The notes: generated by a model from the letters alone, not told the origin. Counted from the stretch's first letter, positions 37,439-46,177 are shown. The stretch: 64,000 nucleotides of DNA from Martinezella dioscoreae (GCF_009176305.1 NZ_BLAJ01000009.1:62001-126000); one strand, 5' to 3'. Numbers and translations are program-made.

Positions 37439-38260
37439 TTACTTGCCGTCGATCTGCTGGCCGATATAGGCAATCGCCTGCTGATAGACCTTCGCGTCGT
37501 TCCAGCCAGCAATGGCGGAGAAATTCGGCTCGCCGGGCTGGTAACCGGCACCCGGCTGCCAACCATGGCCGCGCAGGAAGTTGGCGGTCGAGGCCAGTGC
37601 ATCCGCGCGCGAGCCGACAAGATCGACCCTGCCATCGCCATCTTCGTCGACGCCGAAGGCGACTACGTTTTTCGGCATGAACTGCGTCTGGCCGATTTCG
37701 CCATGAGCCGCGCCGCGTGCTGACGGGCTGAGATAACCTTCGCCGACGAGCTTCAGGGCCGCGTAGAGTTGCTCGGTAAAGAACGCGGAACGACGGCAAT
37801 CATAAGCAAGCGTCGAGACGGCCGAAAGCGTATGCTGGTCGCCCATATAGCTGCCAAAGCCGGTTTCCATGCCCCAGATGGCAATGATCGGGCCTGGGGG
37901 AACGCCGAAGCGCTTCTGGATCTTGGCGAAGAGGGCCGCATTGGCCTGCTTCATGCTCTTGCCGCGATTGATGATCGTCTGGCCGCCGCGCTTCTTCATG
38001 AATTCCTCGAAGGAAAGCTTGAAGCTCTTCTGGCCGCGGTCGGCGCGGATGGTGGGCTGGTTGTAATGAACGTTGGCGAAGGCCCTGTCGAGGGTAGAAG
38101 GGCTAACACCCTGTCCCTGCGCTTCCCGTTTGAATTCCTGCACCCAATTCTCGAATCCGGCGGAAGTGTTGCCGCAAGATGCGGCGTTTGCCGCAAGCGG
38201 CATTCCCAGCAGCAATCCGCCCGCCACGAGAGCTGCCATTCCAGATTTTGTGAAGCGCAT
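37439..38260 (-). CDS. Periplasmic lytic murein transglycosylase (MltB-like)
   Basis: Cleaves peptidoglycan glycan strands to 1,6-anhydro ends. The 273-residue protein has a signal peptide (KSGMAALVAGGLLLGMPLAANA, cleavage after ANA). The catalytic glutamate is E132 in WGMETGFGSYMGD. HGEIGQTQFMP and VDEDGDGRVDLVGSRADALAS are further SltB-family marks. There is no lipobox, so it is soluble in the periplasm rather than membrane-anchored. No C-terminal peptidoglycan-binding domain is present. Confidence 0.9.
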   Translation of the reverse strand: MRFTKSGMAALVAGGLLLGMPLAANAASCGNTSAGFENWVQEFKREAQGQGVSPSTLDRAFANVHYNQPTIRADRGQKSFKLSFEEFMKKRGGQTIINRGKSMKQANAALFAKIQKRFGVPPGPIIAIWGMETGFGSYMGDQHTLSAVSTLAYDCRRSAFFTEQLYAALKLVGEGYLSPSARGAAHGEIGQTQFMPKNVVAFGVDEDGDGRVDLVGSRADALASTANFLRGHGWQPGAGYQPGEPNFSAIAGWNDAKVYQQAIAYIGQQIDGK

Positions 38261-38415
38261 TCAGTGTCCCCGAAATCTTACCGCGGTGCGAACGCGGTAA
38301 CCGTTTTCAATGGCGCGTAAACCCTTGAAAGCCAGGGGATCACGCGCGTTTAGTCGCCACCGGACCATGCCAGCATCCGACCATCATGTCATCATGTTTT
38401 AGCGAGTGATGTTTT

Positions 38416-38431
38416 CGTTTCATGTGAAACA
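38416..38431. promoter_or_regulatory. Distal degenerate parS-like site
   Basis: CGTTTCATGTGAAACA matches the parS consensus at 14 of 16 positions, with GTTTCA/TGAAAC arms intact. It lies intergenic, between the transglycosylase start and the asd terminator. Confidence 0.45.
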
Positions 38432-38449
38432 TCGCCGCCAAAATCATTC

Positions 38450-38486
38450 AGAAAAGCCCCGCCTTTCATCCGAAATGGCGGGGCTT
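38450..38486 (-). terminator. Terminator of asd
   Basis: AAGCCCCGCC (38454-38463) pairs with GGCGGGGCTT (38477-38486), read on the minus strand with a following TTCTG. It lies about 60 bases past the asd stop. Confidence 0.75.
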
Positions 38487-38544
38487 CCGTTCTAACCTGC
38501 TTACCCAAAGAGGGTTGATAAACCGTAAATTGGTTTACAGATCC

Positions 38545-39579
38545 TTATGCAGCCTGCTTGCGCGGCTTGATCAGGCCGCGATTGACGAGCAATTCGGCGA
38601 TCTGAATGGCATTGAGCGCGGCACCCTTGCGCAGGTTGTCGGAGACAACCCAGAGGTTGAGGCCGTTCTCGACGGTCGCGTCTTCACGGATGCGAGAAAT
38701 ATAGGTCGCATCTTCGCCGGCGGATTCGTAAGGCGTGATATAACCGCCGTTTTCGCGCTTGTCGATGACGAGGCAGCCGGGCGCTTCACGCAGGATATCG
38801 CGAGCCTGATCGGCGGTGATCTCGTTTTCGAACTCGATGTTGACTGATTCCGAATGGCCGATGAAAACGGGCACACGGACAGCCGTGCAGGTGACCTTGA
38901 TCTTTGGGTCGAGCATCTTCTTGGTCTCGGCCAGCACCTTCCATTCTTCCTTGGTGTAGCCATCTTCCATGAAGACATCGATATGCGGGATGACGTTGAA
39001 GGCGATGCGCTTGGTGAACTTCTTTGCCTCGATCGGATCGGCGACGAAGACGGCGCGGGTCTGGTTGAACAGCTCGTCCATGCCGTCCTTGCCGGCGCCG
39101 GAGACCGACTGGTAGGTCGAGACGACGACGCGCTTGATCTTGGCGAAGTCATGAAGCGGCTTCAGGGCGACGACGAGCTGCGCGGTCGAGCAATTCGGGT
39201 TGGCGATGATGTTGCGCTTGGTGAACTGCGTGACGGCATCCGGGTTCACTTCCGGCACGATCAGCGGCACGTCGGCGTCATAACGCCACGCGGAAGAGTT
39301 GTCGATGACGACGCAGCCCTGGGCGCCGATCTTCGGCGAGAACTTCTTCGAAACGTCGCCGCCGGCCGACATCAGGCAGATGTCGGTGTCGGAGAAATCG
39401 TAGTTCTCCAGGTTGGAAACCCTCAGCGTCCGGTCGCCAAAGGAAACTTCGGTTCCCTGCGAGCGGGCCGATGCGAGTGCCACGACCTCATCGGCCGGGA
39501 AGCCGCGTTCGGCCAGGATATTGAGCATTTCGCGGCCGACATTCCCGGTCGCGCCCGCTACTGCAACTTTGAAACCCAT
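38545..39579 (-). CDS. asd: Aspartate-semialdehyde dehydrogenase
   Basis: Asd reduces aspartyl phosphate to the semialdehyde, the branch point to lysine/diaminopimelate, threonine and methionine. The 344-residue protein has the NADP loop AVAGATGNVGREML, the catalytic cysteine C130 in NPNCSTAQLVVALKPL, SYQSVSGAGKDGM-type VSTYQSVSGAG, and the active histidine in VPVFIGHSESVNIEF. It is monocistronic, leftward, with its own terminator. Confidence 0.96.
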   Translation of the reverse strand: MGFKVAVAGATGNVGREMLNILAERGFPADEVVALASARSQGTEVSFGDRTLRVSNLENYDFSDTDICLMSAGGDVSKKFSPKIGAQGCVVIDNSSAWRYDADVPLIVPEVNPDAVTQFTKRNIIANPNCSTAQLVVALKPLHDFAKIKRVVVSTYQSVSGAGKDGMDELFNQTRAVFVADPIEAKKFTKRIAFNVIPHIDVFMEDGYTKEEWKVLAETKKMLDPKIKVTCTAVRVPVFIGHSESVNIEFENEITADQARDILREAPGCLVIDKRENGGYITPYESAGEDATYISRIREDATVENGLNLWVVSDNLRKGAALNAIQIAELLVNRGLIKPRKQAA

Positions 39580-39953
39580 TTCTCAAGCTCTCTTTCTCTT
39601 CTCTCCTCTTTGGCGAGGGGGGAACCGCAGCCATAACGACCGGTTCCTGTCCCCGGCCGAGCCGGGGAGAGAGCGGCAGGCCAGAGACGTCAGACGGTTT
39701 TCGTCGTCGTTTTGGCCTTGGTTTTGGAAGAAACCGGAAAATAGACATCCCGCCCGGCACATTGCGCCAGGTGACTGAAGCTATCGAGCTGTTCGAAGCG
39801 AACCATGGAAGTCTTCCTTTTCCGTCGCCGGTTCTAAGATGTTTTCCACAGGAGTCAAGGATTTCCTCGCTTGTATCGGTGCGGAAGCGAGGAAATCGGA
39901 GGCGTCGAAACCAGCCTTCAACTTATCAAATTGGAAGGCGTGCCGTTTCGGTG
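39580..39953. other. 374-base gene-free spacer between asd and dps
   Basis: No supportable gene. It contains the asd promoter region (pyrimidine-rich near 39590-39615), a single isolated TTTTCCACA at 39842-39850, and a 13-bp perfect inverted repeat (39860-39872 with 39885-39897, loop 12) 57 bases beyond the dps stop. Confidence 0.6.
39860..39897. repeat. 13-bp inverted repeat downstream of dps
   Basis: GATTTCCTCGCTT and AAGCGAGGAAATC flank a 12-nt loop. Neither strand has a T tract after it, so it is not a standard terminator. It may protect the 3' end of the dps transcript. Confidence 0.55.
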
Positions 39954-40463
39954 TCAGCGGTTGGACTTGCGCGTGGTTTCAAACAGGAACCAAGTGCGGC
40001 GCTCGGTCTCGTCTATCCAGTTTTCCAGAAGGCTGGCCGTGGCGACATCGCCATATTCGTCGCAAACGTCGTGGACGGCGCGCATTTCGGCGGAGAGCTT
40101 GAGGTTATCGTCAGCCAGTTCGGCGAGCATGTCCTGCGGATCGACATATTCGGCGTCGTTGTCGGGAATGCGCTGCAGCTTGGCGATCTGGCCGATCGAG
40201 TGGAGGGTCGTTCCGCCGATCTTCCGGCAACGCTCGGCCATAGGATCGGTCATGGCGAAAATCTGATCGCCGTGCTCGTCGAGAAGCAGGTGATAATCAC
40301 GGAAATGCGGGCCACTCATGTGCCAGTGAAAATTCTTAGTCTTCAAATAGAGAGCAAAGACATCCGCCAGCAGCGCGGTCAGAGCCGCGGAAACATCGCG
40401 CGTCGCTTCTTCGCTGAGATTGGTGCGAGTGCCCAATTTCGATTTGGTATTGGCAGTATTCAT
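39954..40463 (-). CDS. dps: DNA-binding protein from starved cells, Dps
   Basis: Dps is a dodecameric mini-ferritin that oxidises iron with H2O2 and protects DNA. The 169-residue product shows the inter-subunit ferroxidase residues in KTKNFHWHMSGPHFRDYH and LLLDEHGDQIFAMTD, and the family C part with DVATASLLENWIDETERRTWFL. A basic N-terminal tail (NTANTKSKLGTRT) could bind DNA. ATG 40463 is preceded by GGAGGA at a good distance; ATG 40478 overlaps that element and is rejected. The 295 bases to the SDR gene hold nothing supportable. Confidence 0.93.
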   Translation of the reverse strand: MNTANTKSKLGTRTNLSEEATRDVSAALTALLADVFALYLKTKNFHWHMSGPHFRDYHLLLDEHGDQIFAMTDPMAERCRKIGGTTLHSIGQIAKLQRIPDNDAEYVDPQDMLAELADDNLKLSAEMRAVHDVCDEYGDVATASLLENWIDETERRTWFLFETTRKSNR

Positions 40464-40758
40464 AAAGACGTCCTCCATTTGTTGTTCACGACAGCGATCG
40501 TCGGCGGATCTTAGGGGAGTTCGATGACATCAGCTGCTGCGTGGGATCGCATTGAAGACAGGATCATTTTAAATCTCACAGCCGAGCTGTCGCTTCGCGG
40601 CACGATCAACTGCGATGCTAAGCGGAAAACCCGAACGTCTTTACTAAATAGGAAAATGAGGTGGTTTGGCAATTGCTTGCTAATGTATTGGCCAGGCGCG
40701 CGGTTGTGTCGCGCCCGGCAAACTGCCTCCTCTCGGAAGGCAGCACCGCGAATAGCGG

Positions 40759-41508
40759 CTACTTCAGACCGCCACCGACATAGAGGGTTTCGCCGGTCAC
40801 CCACGCGGCATCCTGCGAAGCGAGGAAGACGGCGACCGGAGCGATATCGGTCGGCTGGCCGAGACGGCCGAGGGGCGTCTGGGAGACGAGATGCTTCTCG
40901 AAGTCGCTGCCGATGACGCCTGCCGCAACGACACCCTCTGTTTCAACGCCGCCCGGCGCCAGGTTGTTGACCCGGATATTCCGCGGCCCGAGCTCTTTGG
41001 CGAGGATCTTGGTAATGGAATCGACCGCGGCCTTGGTTGCCGTATAGACGGAGGCAGTCGGCAAGTTCATGCTGACGGCGTTGGAGCCGATGTTGATCAC
41101 ATTTCCACCTTCCGGGCCGAAATACCTGACGGCTTCCCGCGTGGTCAGCAGCGTGCCCAGCACGTTGATATTGAATTCACGGTGGAATTCTTCCTCGGTG
41201 AATTCCTCGATGGTCGCGAATTGGTAGACGCCGGCATTGTTGACGAGGATATCGACGCGGCCAAATGCCTGTTTCGTTTCGGCGAAGAGGCGTTTGACGT
41301 CTTCGGCTTTGGAAACGTCGCCGTGCACGGCGAGCGCCTTGCCGCCCTTGGCGGTGATTTCGGCTACTACCCTGTCGGCGCCTTCGCGGCTCGATGCGTA
41401 ATTGACGACAACGGCCGCGCCCGCTTCGCCCATTGCCTTGGCGATGCCGGCGCCGATGCCCTTGGATGCTCCAGTCACGATCGCGACCTTGCCTGCCAGT
41501 TTGCTCAT
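40759..41508 (-). CDS. Short-chain dehydrogenase/reductase (FabG-like)
   Basis: A 249-residue classical SDR with the NAD(P) site VTGASKGIGAGIAKA (residues 11-25), NNAG at 90-93, catalytic S142, Y155 and K159 (YTATK) and the C-terminal GETLYVGGGLK. An arginine-free N37-Y38 after the second strand does not settle cofactor choice. Substrate unknown; FabG-like glucose/3-oxoacyl reductase activity is only a family guess. The neighbouring ArsR gene in the same orientation and an inverted repeat between them suggest regulated expression. Confidence 0.87.
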   Translation of the reverse strand: MSKLAGKVAIVTGASKGIGAGIAKAMGEAGAAVVVNYASSREGADRVVAEITAKGGKALAVHGDVSKAEDVKRLFAETKQAFGRVDILVNNAGVYQFATIEEFTEEEFHREFNINVLGTLLTTREAVRYFGPEGGNVINIGSNAVSMNLPTASVYTATKAAVDSITKILAKELGPRNIRVNNLAPGGVETEGVVAAGVIGSDFEKHLVSQTPLGRLGQPTDIAPVAVFLASQDAAWVTGETLYVGGGLK

Positions 41509-41601
41509 GTCACTTTCCTTCGAAAAACTTAGACAATTTTACAATCATCGAATCATTTGGCGCATGCGACCCGAAAACCGATCGCACCGTCACTTTGATA
41601 T

Positions 41602-41617
41602 TTAGATAATCATCTAA
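41602..41617. promoter_or_regulatory. Inverted repeat, candidate ArsR operator
   Basis: TTAGAT-AATC-ATCTAA is a perfect 6-4-6 inverted repeat in an A+T-rich stretch, 94 bases upstream of the SDR start and 49 bases after the ArsR stop. Operator role is inferred from position only. Confidence 0.4.
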
Positions 41618-41665
41618 TTGATACAAGAGCCACGAGAAGAAATGCTGATGGCGTGTAAGGAATTG

Positions 41666-41965
41666 TCAGATCTTGGAAAGTTCCGCCATATAAGCGTTCA
41701 GAGTGTCGCGACGTAACACGAGATTGGCGAATTTACCTTCGCGCTGGATCTCGATGAGCCCGGCATTCTCGAGTTCCTTGATGTGATGGGACATTGTCGC
41801 GGCGCTGACGGCGTGGCACTCGTTTAGGAGGCTGCAGGGCATGGGCTCGCTCCGTGTGCCGATCTCCTTCAAGATCTGCACACGTCGCGGTTCGGCAAGT
41901 GCCCGGGAGATCAATCCCATCTGCCTTTCGCTTAAACGTATTGGCCCGGCATCCATGGTGTTCAT
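41666..41965 (-). CDS. ArsR-family transcriptional regulator
   Basis: A 99-residue winged-helix repressor. Seen: ISRALAEPRRVQILKEIG, CSLLNECHAVSAATMSHHIKEL with the recognition helix SAATMSHHIKEL, and wing LIEIQREGKFANLVLRR. The canonical ELCVCDL metal site is replaced by MPCSLLNECHAV, so metal sensing is doubtful even though two cysteines remain. It probably controls the adjacent SDR gene. ATG 41965 is used; ATG 41956 (MDAG) is possible. Confidence 0.85.
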   Translation of the reverse strand: MNTMDAGPIRLSERQMGLISRALAEPRRVQILKEIGTRSEPMPCSLLNECHAVSAATMSHHIKELENAGLIEIQREGKFANLVLRRDTLNAYMAELSKI

Positions 41966-42066
41966 CGCAAACGAAATCGGGTTGACCGTCTTCGGTCATC
42001 CCTATTCTGCCAGATATATGAATGTGCGAGGGCCTTGGCAACCTTTGCGCAGCAGCCGTGATCGGC

Positions 42067-42831
42067 TCAGGAATCGGCCTGTCGCGTCTTGCCGCTTTTG
42101 AATAGTGGCAAGCGCGGCGTCGGCCAGCCGGCGGCGTTGATGCGAAAAAGCAAGCCGTAGCGGGAATAGATGATCGCCGTTACGAAGGAAAACCAGCCGC
42201 CGAGCGCCAGACCGGCCACCACGTCGCTCGGATAATGGGCGCCGACCATGACGCGGGTGATCGCAAGCCATAAGGCGCAGGCGGCGAAGATATAGCGATA
42301 GCGAGGAAACAGGAAGGCAAGCGCCACAAATAGAGCGCCGATAGTGGTCGCATGGCCGGAGGGGAAGCTTTCGAAGCTGGCGCGGCCATTGAAGGGCGAA
42401 AAGCCGAAGGGTCCCCAATCGGCAAAATGCGTGGGGCGGGCGCGTCCAATGGTGCGCTTCAGCAAATTGGCGAGGATACCGGAAAGCGCCACGGTCGTCA
42501 GGAGATAGCCGCCGATCTGGCAGATGCGCAGTGCCTGGCAGCGACAGCGCTGCGAATACAGCAGCCTGCTGCCAGCCCAACCTTCGAAAAACAGGAAGGC
42601 ACTGATGAGAAGGATCCATCCGGAATCGCCGAAATCCGTCAACATTCCGCCGACGAAGCGAAGGCAGGGTGACAGGCTTTTAAGGGTGGCGCCGACAGGC
42701 CAATCGAACAGGAGAGCCGAGAGAAGGACGATATTGGCGGTCAGAAAAAGGCATATTTTCCAATGGGATGGTGCAAAAGCAGCATCACTTCGCCGCCAAC
42801 GCCTGTCGAGAGACGTCAAGATCGCCTGCAT
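42067..42831 (-). CDS. PAP2-family membrane phosphatase
   Basis: A 254-residue polytopic protein with about six hydrophobic segments and the three-part PAP2 signature: KRTIGRARP, PSGHATT, and RVMVGAHYPSDVVAG. Enzymes of this kind dephosphorylate phosphatidic acid, undecaprenyl diphosphate or lipid A at the periplasmic face. Rhizobial lipid A phosphatases LpxE/LpxF belong here, but sequence alone does not assign this copy. Monocistronic, leftward. Confidence 0.85.
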   Translation of the reverse strand: MQAILTSLDRRWRRSDAAFAPSHWKICLFLTANIVLLSALLFDWPVGATLKSLSPCLRFVGGMLTDFGDSGWILLISAFLFFEGWAGSRLLYSQRCRCQALRICQIGGYLLTTVALSGILANLLKRTIGRARPTHFADWGPFGFSPFNGRASFESFPSGHATTIGALFVALAFLFPRYRYIFAACALWLAITRVMVGAHYPSDVVAGLALGGWFSFVTAIIYSRYGLLFRINAAGWPTPRLPLFKSGKTRQADS

Positions 42832-42954
42832 AATCAGTGCCTATGTCGATTTCCAATCGGTCCGATTGATAGCAGGTTGTTGTTACAGTTTTTTAGAAAA
42901 TCAGGACGGAGCGTCGCGGCGATCTCGAGCTGAGACGCGCCTATCCCGTTCACA

Positions 42955-42987
42955 AGAAAAAACCCCGTTCTTCGCGGAACGGGGTTT
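42955..42987 (-). terminator. Terminator of leuB
   Basis: AAACCCCGTTC (42960-42970) pairs perfectly with GAACGGGGTTT (42977-42987), loop TTCGCG; on the minus strand it is followed by TTTCTTG. It lies about 40 bases past leuB. Confidence 0.85.
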
Positions 42988-42989
42988 CG

Positions 42990-43005
42990 TGTTTCACGTG
43001 AAATA
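42990..43005. promoter_or_regulatory. Distal parS-like site downstream of leuB
   Basis: TGTTTCACGTGAAATA matches the parS consensus at 15 of 16 positions. It sits between the leuB stop and the leuB terminator, about 30 kb from the parAB cluster. Confidence 0.65.
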
Positions 43006-43025
43006 TACCAGGCGATCTACCTGGC

Positions 43026-44138
43026 TTACGCCGAAAGGGCCTTGAATTCGGCGAGGATGGCGTCGCCCATTTCTGTCGTGCCGACCTGACGGCTGCCAGG
43101 TGACATGATGTCGCCGGTGCGGATGCCGCTGTCGAGCACGTTGGCAATCGCCTTTTCCAGCGCATCGGCTTCAGCGACGAGGCCGAAGGAGTAACGCAAG
43201 CACATGGCGAAGGAAGCGATCATGGCGATCGGGTTGGCAATGCCCTTGCCGGCGATATCGGGCGCGGAGCCGTGTACTGGCTCGTAGAGCGCCTTGCGCT
43301 TGCCGGTCTTGGCATCGGGCGCGCCGAGCGAAGCGGATGGCAGCATGCCGAGCGAGCCGGTGAGCATGGCGGCGACGTCGGACAGCATGTCGCCGAACAG
43401 GTTGTCCGTCACGATGACGTCGAACTGCTTCGGCTGGCGAACGAGCTGCATGCCGCCGGCGTCCGCGAGCATGTGCTCGAGCTGCACGTCGGCATATTTT
43501 TCCTTATGCGTCGCGGTGACGACCTGGTTCCAGAGCACGCCCGACTTCATGACGTTGCGCTTTTCCATCGAGCAGACGCGGTTGTTGCGGGTACGCGCCA
43601 GTTCGAAGGCAACGCCGGCAATACGCTCGATCTCGTAGGTGTCGTAGACCTGGGTGTCGATGCCGCGCTTCTGGCCGTTGCCGAGGTCGATGATCTCCTT
43701 CGGCTCGCCGAAATAGACGCCGCCGGTGAGCTCGCGCACGATCAGGATGTCGAGACCCTCGACCAGTTCCGGCTTCAGTGACGAGGCCGATGCCAGCGCC
43801 GGGTAGCAGATGGCCGGGCGCAGGTTGGCGAAGAGCTGCAGATCCTTGCGCAGGCGCAGCAGGCCGGCTTCAGGACGCACTTCGTAGGGAACGCTATCCC
43901 ACTTCGGGCCGCCTACGGCGCCGAAGAGCACGGCGTCGGCGGCAAGCGCTTTCTGCATGTCCTCTTCGGAGATGGCAGCGCCATGCGCATCATATGCGCT
44001 GCCGCCGACAAGGCCTTCATCCGTGACGAAGCCGGCATTCTTTGCCTCGTTCATATAGGCGATGATTTTGCGAACTTCGCCCATGGCCTCGGGGCCAATG
44101 CCATCGCCCGGCAGGAGGAAAAGATTGCGAACTGTCAT
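43026..44138 (-). CDS. leuB: 3-isopropylmalate dehydrogenase
   Basis: LeuB oxidatively decarboxylates 3-isopropylmalate in leucine synthesis using NAD+. The 370-residue protein shows LLPGDGIGPEAMGE, LRKDLQLFANLRP, RELTGGVYFGEP, DNLFGDMLSDVAAMLTGSLG with metal-binding aspartates, and the NAD region EPVHGSAPDIAGKGIANP. It is separated from leuD by the isomerase gene at 44.3 kb. Confidence 0.97.
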   Translation of the reverse strand: MTVRNLFLLPGDGIGPEAMGEVRKIIAYMNEAKNAGFVTDEGLVGGSAYDAHGAAISEEDMQKALAADAVLFGAVGGPKWDSVPYEVRPEAGLLRLRKDLQLFANLRPAICYPALASASSLKPELVEGLDILIVRELTGGVYFGEPKEIIDLGNGQKRGIDTQVYDTYEIERIAGVAFELARTRNNRVCSMEKRNVMKSGVLWNQVVTATHKEKYADVQLEHMLADAGGMQLVRQPKQFDVIVTDNLFGDMLSDVAAMLTGSLGMLPSASLGAPDAKTGKRKALYEPVHGSAPDIAGKGIANPIAMIASFAMCLRYSFGLVAEADALEKAIANVLDSGIRTGDIMSPGSRQVGTTEMGDAILAEFKALSA

Positions 44139-44248
44139 GGGAAAGCCTCCGCGAAAGAAAAAGTTGCGGGGTTTTTAGACCTGCAAATGCGGCTTTTCAA
44201 GCGAGGAAGGGGTCGAAACGGTACGGTTTTCGGGCTTTTGAGACCAGT

Positions 44249-44277
44249 CACCCGCCCTTGGACCACGAGGGCGGGTG
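44249..44277 (-). terminator. Hairpin after the TIM-barrel isomerase gene
   Basis: CACCCGCCC (44249-44257) pairs with GGGCGGGTG (44269-44277), 17 bases after the gene's stop. No T tract follows on the minus strand, so it is only a possible terminator. Confidence 0.4.
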
Positions 44278-44294
44278 GCTCGCGTTGCTTATCC

Positions 44295-45113
44295 TTACTC
44301 AGCCAGCCCGAGCGAGGCGAGGTAGGCGGCCGATGCCGGGATCTTCGACTTGTCCTTGATTTCGATGATCAGGCGCGGATTGCTGTTAAGCTTGGCAATA
44401 GCGGCAAAGACGGCGCGCCAGTGGATGTTGCCTTCGCCGAGGCTCCAGTGGCGATCGGCATAGCCATCCGCATCCTGCAGGTGGACATGTTGCAGGCGAT
44501 TGCCGGCGGCGTGGACGTAGTAGTCGACCGGCGGAGCGCCGGTATAGCCGTGGGCGTAATGGGCATGACCGGTGTCGATGGAAACGGCGACGGCGGGCGA
44601 ATTGAAGCTGTCGGCGAGGCCGACGCGGATATGGGGATCCTTGTCCTCGATGTTCTCGATGACCATGGTGAGCCCGATGTCTTCGGCGCGCTTGACGGCC
44701 TCTTTCAGCGTCAGATGCGTATATTCGATGATCTTCTCGCGCTCGCCCTTGTTGTTATCGAGGTTGTTGTAGGACCACGACGTATAGGGGCTATGGATGA
44801 CCATTTGCGTGGCGCCGATATTGGCACAGACGTCGAGTGCCTGCAGCAGGCGCTTTGTGACGACGCCGCGGACGTCCGGGTCCTGTGAGGCGATGACAAA
44901 GCCCCAGAACGGGCCGTGGATGCCGAGGCGGCCCTGATGGCCGTCAAGCAGCTTGCGGGCGCGGTCGGCCAGCGGAGCCCAGTCGCCGTTGAGGATTTCG
45001 GCTTCAACGAAGCTCTGCAGCTCCAGGTCACGCGGCTTTTCGAGCAACCAGTTACGATGGATTTCGACGTCGTCGAGCGTCATGGCGGCGCCAACAATGG
45101 GAAGGGAGGTCAT
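44295..45113 (-). CDS. Sugar phosphate isomerase/epimerase-like TIM barrel protein
   Basis: A 272-residue xylose-isomerase-like (AP endonuclease 2 fold) protein. Candidate metal ligands: GIHGPFWG, MVIHSPY, the glutamate in MVIENIEDKDPHIRVG, SIDTGHAHYAHGY, LQHVHLQDADGYADRHWSLGEG and IIEIKDK. These follow the usual E-D/H-H-E metal pattern of the fold. The substrate is unknown; myo-inositol or keto-sugar enzymes share the fold. It lies between leuB and leuD but has no known leucine role. Confidence 0.8.
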   Translation of the reverse strand: MTSLPIVGAAMTLDDVEIHRNWLLEKPRDLELQSFVEAEILNGDWAPLADRARKLLDGHQGRLGIHGPFWGFVIASQDPDVRGVVTKRLLQALDVCANIGATQMVIHSPYTSWSYNNLDNNKGEREKIIEYTHLTLKEAVKRAEDIGLTMVIENIEDKDPHIRVGLADSFNSPAVAVSIDTGHAHYAHGYTGAPPVDYYVHAAGNRLQHVHLQDADGYADRHWSLGEGNIHWRAVFAAIAKLNSNPRLIIEIKDKSKIPASAAYLASLGLAE

Positions 45114-45322
45114 GGAGAGGCTCCATTTGCGTGGAGAAGATTTAAGGGCGGGAGAAGAGGCCCGAAGGTCTCGGCACGCCTGTATGAACCCCCTTCTTGT
45201 CGATCATATTACAACGGTTGGGAAAGATGGTGTCCCGTTTCCGGGATTTGCGTTTTCCGCTCCCTGAGGTGCCGCAGCCGCGGATAGTTCCCTCTCTCTG
45301 CAGGCGGCGGGCGTTTTGGCAT

Positions 45323-45350
45323 GAAAAAAGCCGGGCACAAGGCCCGGCTT
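45323..45350 (-). terminator. Terminator of leuD
   Basis: AAGCCGGGC (45328-45336) pairs with GCCCGGCTT (45342-45350); the minus strand continues with TTTTTCAT. It lies 28 bases past the leuD stop. Confidence 0.85.
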
Positions 45351-45377
45351 CGAAACGCGAAATAGTGATGAAATCGA

Positions 45378-45986
45378 TCAGGCGGCCCAAGGGCGCGATG
45401 CGGCGTTCGACTTTTCGAAATTGTCGATCGCGGAGGATTTTTCCAGCGTTAGGCCGATATCATCAAGGCCGTTCAGCAGGCAGTGACGCTTGAACTCGTC
45501 AAGTTCGAACTTCAGTGAGCCGCCATCCGGGCCGGTGATTTCGAGGTTTTCCAGATCGATCGTCAGAATGGCGTTGGAGCCGCGCGAGGCGTCGTCCATC
45601 AGCTTGTCGAGATCTTCCTGGCTGACCTTGATCGGCAGGATGCCGTTCTTGAAGCAGTTGTTGTAGAAGATGTCGGCGAAGCTGGTCGAGATGACGCAGC
45701 GGATGCCGAAATCGAGCAGTGCCCAGGGGGCATGCTCGCGCGACGAGCCGCAGCCAAAATTGTCGCCGGCAACGAGAATCTTGGCGTTCTGATAGGCCGG
45801 CTTGTTCAGCACGAAATCCGGGTTCGGAGAACCGTCTTCATTGTAGCGGGCTTCAGCGAAAAGGCCCTTGCCAAGACCCGTGCGCTTGATGGTCTTCAGA
45901 TAATCCTTCGGGATGATCATGTCGGTATCGACATTGACGACCGGGAGGGGTGCTGCGACACCGGTCAACTTCACGAACTTGTCCAT
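45378..45986 (-). CDS. leuD: 3-isopropylmalate dehydratase small subunit
   Basis: LeuD is the swivel subunit of isopropylmalate isomerase; the LeuC iron-sulfur subunit is not in the window. The 202-residue protein has VVNVDTDMIIPKDYLKTIKR, ILVAGDNFGCGSSREHAPWAL (family signature), and RCVISTSFADIFYNNCFKNGILPI. ATG 45986 is the family start with a CCC-rich spacer behind; the longer frame to 46097 is rejected. Confidence 0.95.
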   Translation of the reverse strand: MDKFVKLTGVAAPLPVVNVDTDMIIPKDYLKTIKRTGLGKGLFAEARYNEDGSPNPDFVLNKPAYQNAKILVAGDNFGCGSSREHAPWALLDFGIRCVISTSFADIFYNNCFKNGILPIKVSQEDLDKLMDDASRGSNAILTIDLENLEITGPDGGSLKFELDEFKRHCLLNGLDDIGLTLEKSSAIDNFEKSNAASRPWAA

Positions 45987-46177
45987 GGGGGTCCTGCCTT
46001 CATTCTCGTCTAAGCACGAATTATCCTGCCAATAGAGCAAATCCGGCCCGAAATGAAGGAGAATCTTGGAAATGCTCTCAAACGCGGCCCTTTGCACGCT
46101 TTGCCCTTCAGCACGTGGCCTGAATTGGACACATGATCAAGGGATTCGGCAATAGGCCGCCCTGCCCTGTTTCAATC

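Noticed and set aside
39842..39850. Single DnaA-like box TTTTCCACA
   Set aside because: Isolated, one mismatch, far from the origin cluster; expected by chance in 64 kb.
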